A stretch of 64,000 nucleotides of DNA from Xanthobacteraceae bacterium (GCA_022844205.1 JALHMF010000001.1:370028-434027); one strand, 5' to 3'; positions 35,495 through 44,732 are shown, numbered from the stretch's first letter. Translations and numbers: made by a program. Notes: generated by a model not told the origin, from the letters alone.

Positions 35495-36472
35495 ATGATG
35501 CTGGACGTGCGCAAATCCGGAATCCTGTCGGCGCTCCTTGCAGCGGTTTTTCTGACCGCTCAGTCGCCGGCGCTCGGCCAGGACGCGGTGGAATATTATC
35601 GCTTGGTCGCGGCCGGGAAGAACATCAATACAAAAAGCCTGAATCCGAAAGAGTCGAAGGATCGCGGCGTTGTCGTTTACGTAATGCGCGGCTGGCTCGA
35701 TGTGTTCTCGACCGGCATGGATGACCTCGCCGACAAGATGAAGCGCCGCGGGATCAACGCGGTTGCGATGTCGCATAGCGACCATCTCACCGTGGCCGCG
35801 GAGATCATCGCCCGCCACAAGCAGGGCATCAAGGAACGTCCAGTGCTGGTCGGCCATTCGCTGGGCGCCAATGCCACCGCGTCGATGGCCACTGAGTTGA
35901 GCAAGGCCGGCATTCACGTGCCGCTGATCGTGATGTTCGACCCGACGGTCGTGCAGAGTGTTCCGTCCAATGTCGGGCGCGCGGTGAACTTCTACCAGTC
36001 GAACAACGGCTGGGGCGTGAAGGTCGAAGCGGCGAGGGGCTTCAGGGGCAAGCTGGAGAACATCGATCTTTACAAGGAAGAGCTTGGCCATACCGGCATC
36101 GACAAGTCGCCAAAGCTGCATCTCCAGTCGATATCCTATGTTCAGGGGCTGCGCGGCGTGCGAGATTCTGATCTGCAGGAAGCGGCGCGCCCGCGCCAGA
36201 AGCTCGAAACGGCGGGGGGAGAAACGAAATCCACCACGCCGGTCGCGACCGGCGAACAGAAGGCCGTGGCGGGGCCTTCCGGATTGCAAGAAGTGAAGCC
36301 GGCCGCCCTGGCTCCGCTCGGCAGCTCGATCGAACCGAAAACGTCCGCTGCGTCCGCCGCAAGCGAATCAAAGCCCGCAGAAAAAACCACCACGGAGAAG
36401 CCTAGCAGCGCATCTTCCAATGACTCCTCGCCGCCCGGGCTTTTCTCGGACGTAAAACGCCCGACGCTTTGA
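35495..36472 (+). CDS. Secreted alpha/beta-hydrolase-like protein with disordered tail
   Basis: About 325 residues. A signal peptide (SGILSALLAAVFLTAQSPALG) is followed by a lipase-like domain: VVVYVMRGWLDVFSTGMDDLA, then RPVLVGHSLGANATASMA near residue 130 with the G-x-S-x-G nucleophile, and LIVMFDPT, which may carry the acidic residue. From about residue 235 the chain is rich in Ala, Ser, Thr, Pro, Lys and Glu and must be disordered. It probably acts in the periplasm. It resembles the lipase part of the membrane hydrolase upstream (both GHSLGA). Start chosen at the ATG just before the signal peptide. Confidence 0.75.
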   Translation: MMLDVRKSGILSALLAAVFLTAQSPALGQDAVEYYRLVAAGKNINTKSLNPKESKDRGVVVYVMRGWLDVFSTGMDDLADKMKRRGINAVAMSHSDHLTVAAEIIARHKQGIKERPVLVGHSLGANATASMATELSKAGIHVPLIVMFDPTVVQSVPSNVGRAVNFYQSNNGWGVKVEAARGFRGKLENIDLYKEELGHTGIDKSPKLHLQSISYVQGLRGVRDSDLQEAARPRQKLETAGGETKSTTPVATGEQKAVAGPSGLQEVKPAALAPLGSSIEPKTSAASAASESKPAEKTTTEKPSSASSNDSSPPGLFSDVKRPTL

Positions 36473-36610
36473 TTTCCTGTCATGTCCTACGAATGCGGGA
36501 CATCCAGTATCCATGGATCGCGCGGTATTTACCCGATCGCTTGCTTTATCAGGCGATGAGACTCGTTTTCGTGTTTGCGCTATCTGCTACATTCCCCTCG
36601 GGAGAATGAA

Positions 36611-38101
36611 ATGGTTGCCATGCCGGCCCTCGATCAGGATGTGCTCGCCCGCCGCGCCGCGGTGGTGGCTGCTTTGAGCGCGATCGTACCGGGAGAAGGC
36701 GTGATCGACACCGAGACCGGCATGCGGCCTTACGAGTCGGATGGCCTGACCGCCTACCGCCAGCTCCCGATGGTGGTGGTGCTGCCGGAAACGGTCGAGC
36801 AGGTCTCGCAGATTCTGAAATACTGTTACGAGCAGAACATCAAGGTGGTGCCGCGCGGCGCCGGCACCTCGCTTTCAGGCGGGGCCTTGCCGCTCGGCGA
36901 CGGCGTGCTGCTTGGTTTGTCCAAGTTTAACCGTGTGCTGGATATCGACTATGAAAACCGCGCGGTGGTGGCGCAGCCCGGCGTCACCAATCTCGGCATC
37001 TCCAATGCGGTCTCGGACCGGGGCTTTTACTACGCACCCGATCCGTCCTCGCAGATCGCCTGCACCATCGGCGGCAATGTCGCGGAAAATTCCGGCGGCG
37101 TGCATTGCCTGAAATATGGAATGACCACGAACAACATTCTCGGCGTGGAAATGGTGTTGATCACCGGCGAGATCGTCCGCATCGGCGGAAAATTTCTCGA
37201 CTCTGGCGGCTACGATCTTCTCGCCCTTATTTGCGGCTCCGAAGGCCTGCTCGGCGTCGTCACCGAGGTCACGGTACGCATCCTGAAAAAGCCGGAAACC
37301 GCGCGCGCTCTGCTGGTCGGGTTTCCTACTTCCGAAGCGGCGGGTGATTGTGTCGCGAAGATCATCGGCGCGGGTATCATTCCCGGCGGCATGGAGATGA
37401 TGGACCGCCCGGCGATCATGGCGGCCGAAGCCTTCGTCCACGCAGGCTACCCGCTCGACGTCGAAGCGCTGCTGATCGTTGAACTCGACGGGCCGGAAGC
37501 GGAAGTGAACCAGTTGCTGGAAAGCGTCAGCAAGATCGCGGAAGCCTGTGGATCAAGCACGCTGCGCGTGTCCACCTCCGAAAAAGAAAGACTCAAATTC
37601 TGGGCCGGCCGCAAGGCAGCGTTCCCCGCCGTTGGCCGTCTCGCGCCGGACTATTACTGCATGGACGGCACGATCCCGCGCCGACGTCTGCCGGATGTGC
37701 TGACGCGCATCCGCGAGCTTTCCGAAAAATACGGGTTGCAGGTCGCGAACGTCTTTCATGCCGGCGACGGCAACCTGCATCCGCTCATTCTTTATGATGC
37801 GAACAAGGCGGACGAACTGGACCGCGCGGAAAAATTCGGCAGCGATATTCTGAGGTACTGCGTGGAGGTCGGCGGTGTGCTCACCGGCGAACATGGCGTC
37901 GGCGTCGAGAAGCGCGACCTGATGCCGACGATGTTCAACGAAATCGATCTCGCCCAGCAGCAGCGCGTCAAATGCGCGTTCGACGACCGCGGCCTGCTCA
38001 ATCCCGGCAAGGTGTTCCCGACGCTGCATCGCTGCGCCGAACTTGGCCGCATGCATGTGAAGGGCGGCAAGGTGCCGTTTCCCGAATTGCCGCGCTTCTG
38101 A
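36611..38101 (+). CDS. glcD: Glycolate oxidase subunit GlcD (FAD-linked)
   Basis: FAD-binding catalytic subunit that oxidises glycolate (or D-lactate) to glyoxylate. The 496 residues include the PCMH-type FAD domain: VVPRGAGTSLSGGALP near residue 82, SQIACTIGGNVAENSGG and GGYDLLALICGSEGLLGVVTEV. The C-terminal FAD-oxidase domain has VFHAGDGNLHPLI and TGEHGVGVEKRDLM. GGGAG lies about 7 bases before ATG 36611, and length matches GlcD. Its stop overlaps the glcE start. Confidence 0.96.
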   Translation: MVAMPALDQDVLARRAAVVAALSAIVPGEGVIDTETGMRPYESDGLTAYRQLPMVVVLPETVEQVSQILKYCYEQNIKVVPRGAGTSLSGGALPLGDGVLLGLSKFNRVLDIDYENRAVVAQPGVTNLGISNAVSDRGFYYAPDPSSQIACTIGGNVAENSGGVHCLKYGMTTNNILGVEMVLITGEIVRIGGKFLDSGGYDLLALICGSEGLLGVVTEVTVRILKKPETARALLVGFPTSEAAGDCVAKIIGAGIIPGGMEMMDRPAIMAAEAFVHAGYPLDVEALLIVELDGPEAEVNQLLESVSKIAEACGSSTLRVSTSEKERLKFWAGRKAAFPAVGRLAPDYYCMDGTIPRRRLPDVLTRIRELSEKYGLQVANVFHAGDGNLHPLILYDANKADELDRAEKFGSDILRYCVEVGGVLTGEHGVGVEKRDLMPTMFNEIDLAQQQRVKCAFDDRGLLNPGKVFPTLHRCAELGRMHVKGGKVPFPELPRF

Positions 38102-39318
38102 TGACCGGCACCATCACACCCCGTGACGAAAAAGACATCGTCGAAGCCGTCACGGCTGCCGCCTCGCGCGAGCAGACGATGGAGATCGTCGGCCACGGCA
38201 CCAAGGCCGGCATCGGCCGCGCGTCGCAGACTGAAATCACGCTCGATCTCTCGCAGATCAAGGGCATCTCGCTCTATGAACCCGATGAACTGATCCTGTC
38301 CGCCAAGGGCGGAACGCCGGTCGCGGAGATCGAGAAGCTGCTCGCCGACAACAATCAGGAGCTTTCCTTTGAGCCGATGGATTTCGATGCGCTGCTGAAT
38401 GTCCAAGCTGGGCGGGGCACGCTCGCCGGCATGATCGCGGCGAATCTTTCCGGGCCCCGCCGGATCAAGGCGGGTGCGGTGCGCGACTACGCGCTCGGCG
38501 TGAACGCCGTGTCGGGCCGCGGTGAAATCTTCAAGTCGGGCGGGCGCGTGGTCAAGAATGTGACAGGCTACGATCTTTCGAAATTCGTCGCGGGTTCCTG
38601 GGGCACGCTTGCGGTGATGACGGACCTCACGATCAAGGTGCTGCCGGCGTCTGAGGACGCGGCCACCGTGCTGGTGCTCGGCCTTGATGCCGCGAAAGCG
38701 CGTGAAGCGATGTCCGCCGCGATGGGCTCAAGCTGCGAGGTTTCAGCGGCGGCTCACCTGCCGGAGCGCGCCGCCGCTAAAATCACTGGCACCGCGGCCG
38801 CCAAAGCGGGCCGCGCGTTGACGGCGCTGCGGCTCGAGGGCATTCCCGTCTCGATCGCGTATCGAAAAGCAAAACTTGAGGAATTGCTCAAGAGTTTTGG
38901 CAGGCTCGGCGCGCTGGACCGCAGTGAGACGCTCTCATTCTGGCGCGCCGTGCGCGACGTGCTTCCGTTTGCCGACAAGACTCAGCGCGCGGTCTGGCGC
39001 ATTTCAACTGCACCAACCGAAGGCCCGAAAGTCGGCGCCGCCATTACCGCTGCGACCGGCGCTGAAGTTTTCTACGACTGGGGCGGCGGACTGGTCTGGG
39101 CGGAAATGCCGGGTCTGTTGCCCGAAGAGAATGCGATCCGGGAAGCGCTCGGCGGCGCGGGTCATGCAACACTGATGCGTGCCGATCCCACGATGCGGGC
39201 GAGTGCGGCTCCCTTCGAGCCGCTCGATGCGGGTCTTGCGGCCCTGATCCAGCGCGTCAAAGTGAGCTTCGATCCCAAAGGCATCCTCAATCCCGGCCGT
39301 ATGTACGCAGGCGTCTGA
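38101..39318 (+). CDS. glcE: Glycolate oxidase subunit GlcE (FAD-binding)
   Basis: The second flavin subunit of glycolate oxidase, 405 residues. It has a shorter FAD-binding domain (MEIVGHGTKAGIGR, then VQAGRGTLAGMIAANLSGPRR and GGRVVKNVTGYDLSKFVAGSWGTL) and ends with the family's SFDPKGILNPGRMYAG. ATG 38101 shares a base with the glcD stop. The Fe-S subunit glcF does not follow directly; a BacA-like ABC gene lies in between. Confidence 0.95.
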   Translation: MTGTITPRDEKDIVEAVTAAASREQTMEIVGHGTKAGIGRASQTEITLDLSQIKGISLYEPDELILSAKGGTPVAEIEKLLADNNQELSFEPMDFDALLNVQAGRGTLAGMIAANLSGPRRIKAGAVRDYALGVNAVSGRGEIFKSGGRVVKNVTGYDLSKFVAGSWGTLAVMTDLTIKVLPASEDAATVLVLGLDAAKAREAMSAAMGSSCEVSAAAHLPERAAAKITGTAAAKAGRALTALRLEGIPVSIAYRKAKLEELLKSFGRLGALDRSETLSFWRAVRDVLPFADKTQRAVWRISTAPTEGPKVGAAITAATGAEVFYDWGGGLVWAEMPGLLPEENAIREALGGAGHATLMRADPTMRASAAPFEPLDAGLAALIQRVKVSFDPKGILNPGRMYAGV

Positions 39319-39400
39319 TCTTCGTTCCACGCATGGAACTTTCGCACGGCCGGTAGATTGATACAGCCTGCCGTGCCTGCGCGCGGCCTGCTCCCGGGTC

Positions 39401-41305
39401 ATGCAAGTGCCAGCGTCCTCCGACCTCGACAAATCCAAGCGGAAATACCTGCTGCGCCGCTTTTGGCAAACCGCGTCGGGCTTCTGGCTTGGCGAACGCC
39501 GCGTGGTTGCCTGGACGCTGACGCTGATCCTGATCGCCATCGTGGCGGGACAGGTGTTCATCCAGTACCGCATCAATGTCTGGAATCGCGCGATCTTCGA
39601 CGCGCTGGAGAAAAAAGATGCCGGCGAGGTCTTCACGCAGGCGCTTATTTTTCTGCCACTCGCACTGACTAGTATCGGACTTGCCGTCGCGATCGTTTTC
39701 ACGCGCATGACCACGCAACGGCGGTGGCGTGGATGGCTAACCGAACGCATTGTCGACCGCTGGCTGACGAATGGGCGGTATTTTCATCTCAATCTCGTCA
39801 AGGGCGACCACGACAATCCGGAATACCGGATGGCCGAGGACGTGCGCATCGCAAGCGAAGCGCCGGTGGATTTCGCCGCCGGGTTGCTGTCGGCGTTCCT
39901 TTCCGCCGCCACCTTTATCGCGGTGCTGTGGTTTGTCGGCGGTGCCCTCACGTTCGAACTTGGCGGCGTCAGCTACACGATCCCGGGATTCCTCGTGCTC
40001 GCGGCGGTGGTTTATGCCGTACTCGCCAGCAGTGCCATGGCCTTTATCGGACGCAGTTATGTCCGGGCATCCGAAAACAAGAGCCAGCAGGAAGCCGAAT
40101 TCCGTTACGTCCTCACCCGGTTGCGTGAAAACGGTGAAAGCATCGCGCTGATTGCCGGCGAGGAAGAAGAAAAAATCGGCCTGCGTGAATCGATGAAGGG
40201 TGTTCTGCGGAGCTGGCGCGAAATGTGCCGCCAGTTCATGCGCACGACCACCGTGGCGCAGACAAGCTTTCTCGTGGCCCCGGTGATTCCGGTCATCCTG
40301 TCGGCTCCGAAATTCCTGACCGGCGAAATGAGCCTCGGACAGGTGATGCAGGCGGCGTCCGCCTTCGTCACGGTGCAGACCGCATTCAACTGGCTCGTGG
40401 ACAATTATCCGCGGTTTGCCGATTGGGCCGCTTCCGCCCGGCGCGTCTCTTCCTTGATTGTTTCGCTCGATGCGCTTGAAAAGGCGGAAGCCGAGGATGA
40501 AGGCTGGGGCCGCATCGAACAGGGCGAGGCGAGCAAAGGGAACGTCCTCGAACTTCATAACGTCTCCGTCACGCTCGACGACGGCACCGTCGTCGTGAAC
40601 GACGCTGACGTGCGGATCAAGCCGGGCGAGCGCGTGCTGTTCGTAGGCGAATCCGGCAGCGGCAAGAGCACGCTGGTCCGCGCCATCGCCGGTCTCTGGC
40701 CGTGGGGCAAAGGCAAGATCCTGAAAGCCCCTGGCATCGATATGTTCCTGATGCCGCAGCGTCCGTACATTCCGATCGGCGCCTTGCGCCGCGCGGTGAT
40801 CTATCCGAAGGCGGCGGAGGAGGTGGACAGCAAGCAAGTGGTGGAGGCGCTGAAGGCCGTCGGTCTGGAGATGCACGAAGAGCGTCTCGACGAAGAAGGC
40901 CCGTGGGATCAAACCTTGTCCGGCGGCGAGAAACAGCGCGTCGCCTTCGCGCGGCTCCTCATCCACAGGCCGCAGGTGATCGTGATGGACGAAGCGACCG
41001 CGGCCCTCGACAAGGACAGCCAGACCGAACTGATGCAACTCATCCATAAAAAGCTGCCGGATACGACCATCATCAGCGTCGGCCACCGGCCTGAACTGGA
41101 AGCCTTCCACGACCGCAAGATCACGCTGGAGCACAAGCCCGGCGGAGCACGCATCGTGCAGGATATTGAGCTTCCCTCATCCCGGCAGCCCGGTCTCCTG
41201 CAACGCATCTTGCGGCGCGACGGCCGCGACAAGCCGCCGCTGTCCGTGCCGGAGCGGCATCCCGGGGACCGGCTTGCGAAGCCGGAGGGGAATTCCGGCG
41301 CTTAA
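39401..41305 (+). CDS. BacA/SbmA-like ABC exporter, copy 2, inside the glc operon
   Basis: A 634-residue fusion of an SbmA/BacA-type membrane domain and an ABC ATPase. The motif NVWNRAIFDALEKKD near residue 58 marks the family. Walker A is GESGSGKST near residue 416, the signature LSGGEKQRVAFARL near 506, Walker B VIVMDEATAALD near 526, and the switch His is in SVGHRPEL. A 50-residue basic/proline-rich C-terminal tail is not shared with copies 1 and 3. It lies 82 bases after glcE and 38 before glcF on the same strand, so it is probably cotranscribed with them. Confidence 0.92.
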   Translation: MQVPASSDLDKSKRKYLLRRFWQTASGFWLGERRVVAWTLTLILIAIVAGQVFIQYRINVWNRAIFDALEKKDAGEVFTQALIFLPLALTSIGLAVAIVFTRMTTQRRWRGWLTERIVDRWLTNGRYFHLNLVKGDHDNPEYRMAEDVRIASEAPVDFAAGLLSAFLSAATFIAVLWFVGGALTFELGGVSYTIPGFLVLAAVVYAVLASSAMAFIGRSYVRASENKSQQEAEFRYVLTRLRENGESIALIAGEEEEKIGLRESMKGVLRSWREMCRQFMRTTTVAQTSFLVAPVIPVILSAPKFLTGEMSLGQVMQAASAFVTVQTAFNWLVDNYPRFADWAASARRVSSLIVSLDALEKAEAEDEGWGRIEQGEASKGNVLELHNVSVTLDDGTVVVNDADVRIKPGERVLFVGESGSGKSTLVRAIAGLWPWGKGKILKAPGIDMFLMPQRPYIPIGALRRAVIYPKAAEEVDSKQVVEALKAVGLEMHEERLDEEGPWDQTLSGGEKQRVAFARLLIHRPQVIVMDEATAALDKDSQTELMQLIHKKLPDTTIISVGHRPELEAFHDRKITLEHKPGGARIVQDIELPSSRQPGLLQRILRRDGRDKPPLSVPERHPGDRLAKPEGNSGA

Positions 41306-41343
41306 GCCTCCCTTCACCGGCGGGAATTTGCTACATCCTCCGC

Positions 41344-42651
41344 ATGCAAACGCACTTCTCGCTTGCGCAGCTCGCGGACCCCGGCATCAAGGAAGCGGAC
41401 AAAATTCTCCGCGCTTGCGTGCATTGCGGTTTCTGCACGGCGACTTGCCCGACCTATGTGCTGCTTGGCGATGAACTCGACAGCCCGCGCGGCCGGATTT
41501 ATCTCATCAAGCAGATGCTGGAGCAGGGACAGGCGGCGACGGAGGAAGTGGTCACGCATATCGATCGCTGTCTGTCGTGCCTCTCCTGCATGACGACCTG
41601 CCCGTCGGGTGTTCACTACATGCATCTCGTCGATCATGCGCGCGTGCATATCGAGAAGACTTACACACGCCCCTGGCTCGACCGCACGCTGCGCGAAACG
41701 CTCGCGAAGCTGATGCCCTATCCCGCCCGCTTCCGGCTCGCGCTCATTTTTGGTGCATTTGGAAAGCCGCTTGCGCCGCTCTTCAATCTTGTCGGCCTGA
41801 ATCAGATTGGCGCGATGCTACGGCTGGCGCCCTGGTTGCCCGTAAAAAAATCCGCGCACGCGCAGGGTGCCGTGCTGAAAGCCGGCGGCGTCCGCAAGGG
41901 ACGTGTCGCGCTGATGTCCGGCTGCGTCGATCAGGTGGTGGCGCCGTCGATCCGCGATGCCGCGATCAGGCTCCTCACCCGCCACGGCATCGAAGTCGTA
42001 CTCCCGAAGGGTGAAGCCTGCTGCGGCTCGCTCTCGCATCACATGGGCCGCGAGCATGAGGCGCTCGGTTTCGTGCGTAATAATGTCGATGCCTGGACGC
42101 GCGAGATTGACGGCGAGGGGATCGACGCGATCCTGATTACCGCATCCGGCTGCGGGACGACGGTGAAGGATTACGGCTTCATGCTGCGCCTCGACCCGGC
42201 CTATGCGGCAAAGGCGGCCAAAGTCTCAAGCCTGGCCAAGGATATTACCGAATACATGGCCGGCTTCGGCCTTGCCGCGCCGGCGGCGAAGCGGGCGCTG
42301 AAAGTCGCCTATCATTCCGCCTGCTCCATGCAGCACGGCCAGCAGATCACCGAACAGCCGAAGGCGCTTCTAACAGCTGCGGGCTTCACGGTGAAAGATG
42401 TGCCCGAAGGCCATCTCTGCTGCGGCTCTGCCGGTACCTACAACATGTTGCAGCCGGAGATTGCGGGCCGGCTGCTGGCACGCAAGGTCGCCAACATCGA
42501 GAGCCTGAAGCCCGACCTCATCGCGACGGGTAACATCGGCTGCATGCGCCAGATCGCCAGCGCGACGGGGGTGCCGATCGTTCACACGGTCGAACTGCTG
42601 GACTGGGCTACGGGCGGTCCGGCCCCGGCGGCTTTAGCGTCTTCGGTCTGA
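41344..42651 (+). CDS. glcF: Glycolate oxidase iron-sulfur subunit GlcF
   Basis: Electron-transfer subunit of glycolate oxidase, 435 residues. Two 4Fe-4S motifs lie near residues 30 and 80 (CVHCGFCTATCP and CLSCLSCMTTCPSGV). Two CCG domains follow (GEACCGSLSHHMG near residue 225 and GHLCCGSAGTYNMLQ near 360), with SGCVDQVVAP before the first. It passes electrons from GlcDE to the quinone pool at the membrane. Malate synthase, which uses the glyoxylate made, is the next gene. Confidence 0.96.
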   Translation: MQTHFSLAQLADPGIKEADKILRACVHCGFCTATCPTYVLLGDELDSPRGRIYLIKQMLEQGQAATEEVVTHIDRCLSCLSCMTTCPSGVHYMHLVDHARVHIEKTYTRPWLDRTLRETLAKLMPYPARFRLALIFGAFGKPLAPLFNLVGLNQIGAMLRLAPWLPVKKSAHAQGAVLKAGGVRKGRVALMSGCVDQVVAPSIRDAAIRLLTRHGIEVVLPKGEACCGSLSHHMGREHEALGFVRNNVDAWTREIDGEGIDAILITASGCGTTVKDYGFMLRLDPAYAAKAAKVSSLAKDITEYMAGFGLAAPAAKRALKVAYHSACSMQHGQQITEQPKALLTAAGFTVKDVPEGHLCCGSAGTYNMLQPEIAGRLLARKVANIESLKPDLIATGNIGCMRQIASATGVPIVHTVELLDWATGGPAPAALASSV

Positions 42652-42773
42652 GCGAGTCACAACTGTAAAAACGGTACCTGTATTTGTGTGCCGATCCTGC
42701 GGTCAGCGCGGCATTTGGCGTCAAGGTATAGGCCAAATGGTCGATGGAACTTATCCGTCTCCCTGCTACTAAA

Positions 42774-42812
42774 GAGGAGGAGGGATGCCGCCGGGCTTGG
42801 CGTCTCCTCCTC
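42774..42812 (+). promoter_or_regulatory. Hairpin in the malate synthase leader
   Basis: GAGGAGGAG (42774-42782) pairs exactly with CTCCTCCTC (42804-42812) around a GC-rich loop. It lies 66 bases before the malate synthase start and has no T-run. The left arm resembles a ribosome site and could matter in mRNA folding. The loop contains a 15-base sequence that recurs after the gene at 44702-44716. Confidence 0.5.
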
Positions 42813-42877
42813 ATGGTCATTGCCGGGAATAGCCGCCCCAACATTTCAAGGCGGCGGACGAGTTCGAAGGAGCATTC

Positions 42878-44668
42878 ATGGCGAAGAAGAAAAAGAAGAC
42901 CGCGAAGGCCAGAACCCGAAAGAATGCGAAACAGCGGAAGCAGGCTGCCCGCAAGACCGCGCGCCGCTCCGCAAAGAAATCCGTGCGCAAGGCGAAGGCC
43001 TTTAAGCCTGTAAAGAACAGCGCCAAAAAATCTGCCAAGAAGAGCGCGAGGAAATCCGCGCCCGCGCGCGTTGTCAGCGCCGTGCCATCGGTCGTGATCA
43101 AGGGCCCGATGGGTCCGCGCTTCGATGAAGTCCTGACCAAAGACGCGCTCGCCTTCCTCGCCGAACTGCATGCGAAGTTCGACGGCCGCCGCCGCGAACT
43201 GCTTAAAATGCGCGAGGCCTATCAGGCCCGCCTCGACAGCGGAAAGCTGCCGGACTTCCTGCCGGAGACGAAAAAAATCCGCGACAGCGAATGGAAGATC
43301 GCGGCGCTGCCAAAAGACCTGCACGATCGCCGCGTCGAGATCACCGGGCCGGTCGACCGCAAGATGGTCATCAACGCGCTGAATTCCGGCGCGGAAGTCT
43401 ACATGGCTGACTTCGAGGACTCCTGTTCGCCGCTCTGGGCGAACCTGATTGAGGGCCAGATCAACCTGAAGGACCGTTGGTCGGGCAGGCTCTCGTTTAT
43501 CGACCCGAAAAACGGCAAATCCTACCAGCTCGGCGACCAGCCCGCGACCCTCGTTGTTCGTCCGCGCGGCTGGCATCTCGAGGAAGAGCACGCACAGGTG
43601 AAGGGCCGCCCGGTTTCGGGCTCGCTCTTCGACTTCGGCCTCTACTTTTTTCACAACGCGAAGCAGGCGCTTGCTAGCGGCTCCGGTCCTTACTTCTATC
43701 TTGCCAAGACCGAGACGCATCTCGAAGCGCGGCTCTGGAACGACGTCTTCCTGTTCGCGCAGAAGAAGTTCGGCATGAAGCCCGGCACCATCAAGGCGAC
43801 GGTGCTGATCGAAACGCTCCCGGCCGCGTTCGAGATGGACGAAATCCTCTATGAACTTCGCGAGCACATCGCGGGTCTCAACGCCGGCCGCTGGGATTAC
43901 ATTTTCTCGTTCATCAAGCGGCTCGGAAAGAACAAGCGGTTCCTGACGCCCGACCGCTCCGTGATGACGATGGACAAGGCGTTCCTGCGCGCCTACGCGC
44001 TGCAACTGATCAAGACCTGCCACCGCCGCGGCGCGTTCGCGATGGGCGGCATGGCCGCGCAGATTCCGGTGAAGGGCGACGAAGCCAAGAACCAGGCGGC
44101 TTTCGCGAAAGTTCGCGCGGATAAGGAGCGTGAAGCGGGCGACGGCAATGACGGTACCTGGGTCGCGCATCCGGATCTCGTTCCGGTCGCCGCCGAAGTG
44201 TTCAACCGCCTGATGCCGAAACCGAACCAGCTCGACAAGGCGCGGGGCGATGTGCAGATCACCCGCGACCAGATGCTGGAAGTTCACGCCGGCGAACGCA
44301 CCGAAGCGGGCCTGCGCGAGAACATCCGCGTCGGCATCCAGTATATCGAAGCCTGGCTGGAAGGCCGCGGGGCGGTGCCGCTCTACAACCTGATGGAAGA
44401 CGCCGCGACCGCCGAGATCAGCCGTGCGCAGGTCTGGCAGTGGCTCTATCACGGAGCCGCGCTGAACGACGGCCGTGTGGTGACCCCGGACCTCTTCAAG
44501 GAGATTTTGAAGGACGAGATGGCGAAAGTGCGCGAAGCGATCGGCCCGGCCCATTACGACGCCGGCCGCTTCCGGCAGGCCACCGAACTCTTCAGCGAAA
44601 TGTCGCTTTCGAGCGATTTCGGGGAGTTCCTGACGATCCCGGCCTACCGGCTGATTGTCGCGGCTTAA
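42878..44668 (+). CDS. Malate synthase A with a histone-H1-like N-terminal tail
   Basis: Condenses glyoxylate with acetyl-CoA to malate, completing glycolate use from the glc genes upstream. Residues from about 75 form a normal malate synthase A: YMADFEDSCSPLW, the family signature EHIAGLNAGRWDYIFS near residue 330 and GDGNDGTWVAHPDLVPVA. The first 64 residues are extra: 30 Lys or Arg, no Asp or Glu, with repeated A-K-K-S motifs like histone H1 or H1-like bacterial DNA-binding tails. An AAGGAG site 5 bases before ATG 42878 shows that the tail is translated. The full length is 596 residues against about 530 for the family. The tail's role is unknown; DNA, RNA or polyphosphate binding are options. 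Confidence 0.93.
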   Translation: MAKKKKKTAKARTRKNAKQRKQAARKTARRSAKKSVRKAKAFKPVKNSAKKSAKKSARKSAPARVVSAVPSVVIKGPMGPRFDEVLTKDALAFLAELHAKFDGRRRELLKMREAYQARLDSGKLPDFLPETKKIRDSEWKIAALPKDLHDRRVEITGPVDRKMVINALNSGAEVYMADFEDSCSPLWANLIEGQINLKDRWSGRLSFIDPKNGKSYQLGDQPATLVVRPRGWHLEEEHAQVKGRPVSGSLFDFGLYFFHNAKQALASGSGPYFYLAKTETHLEARLWNDVFLFAQKKFGMKPGTIKATVLIETLPAAFEMDEILYELREHIAGLNAGRWDYIFSFIKRLGKNKRFLTPDRSVMTMDKAFLRAYALQLIKTCHRRGAFAMGGMAAQIPVKGDEAKNQAAFAKVRADKEREAGDGNDGTWVAHPDLVPVAAEVFNRLMPKPNQLDKARGDVQITRDQMLEVHAGERTEAGLRENIRVGIQYIEAWLEGRGAVPLYNLMEDAATAEISRAQVWQWLYHGAALNDGRVVTPDLFKEILKDEMAKVREAIGPAHYDAGRFRQATELFSEMSLSSDFGEFLTIPAYRLIVAA

Positions 44669-44682
44669 CCGGGCAAAATCCG

Positions 44683-44732
44683 CCTTATCCTGAGGATCGG
44701 TGCCGGGCTTGGCGTCCCGATCAAGGGTAAGG
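44683..44732. repeat. Imperfect palindrome after malate synthase
   Basis: CCTTATCC...GGATCGG at the left and CCGATC...GGGTAAGG at the right form an imperfect stem around GCCGGGCTTGGCGTC (44702-44716). That 15-base core is identical to 42790-42804 in the leader of the same gene. It looks like a member of the Bradyrhizobium-type intergenic repeats and may act as a terminator. Confidence 0.5.
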
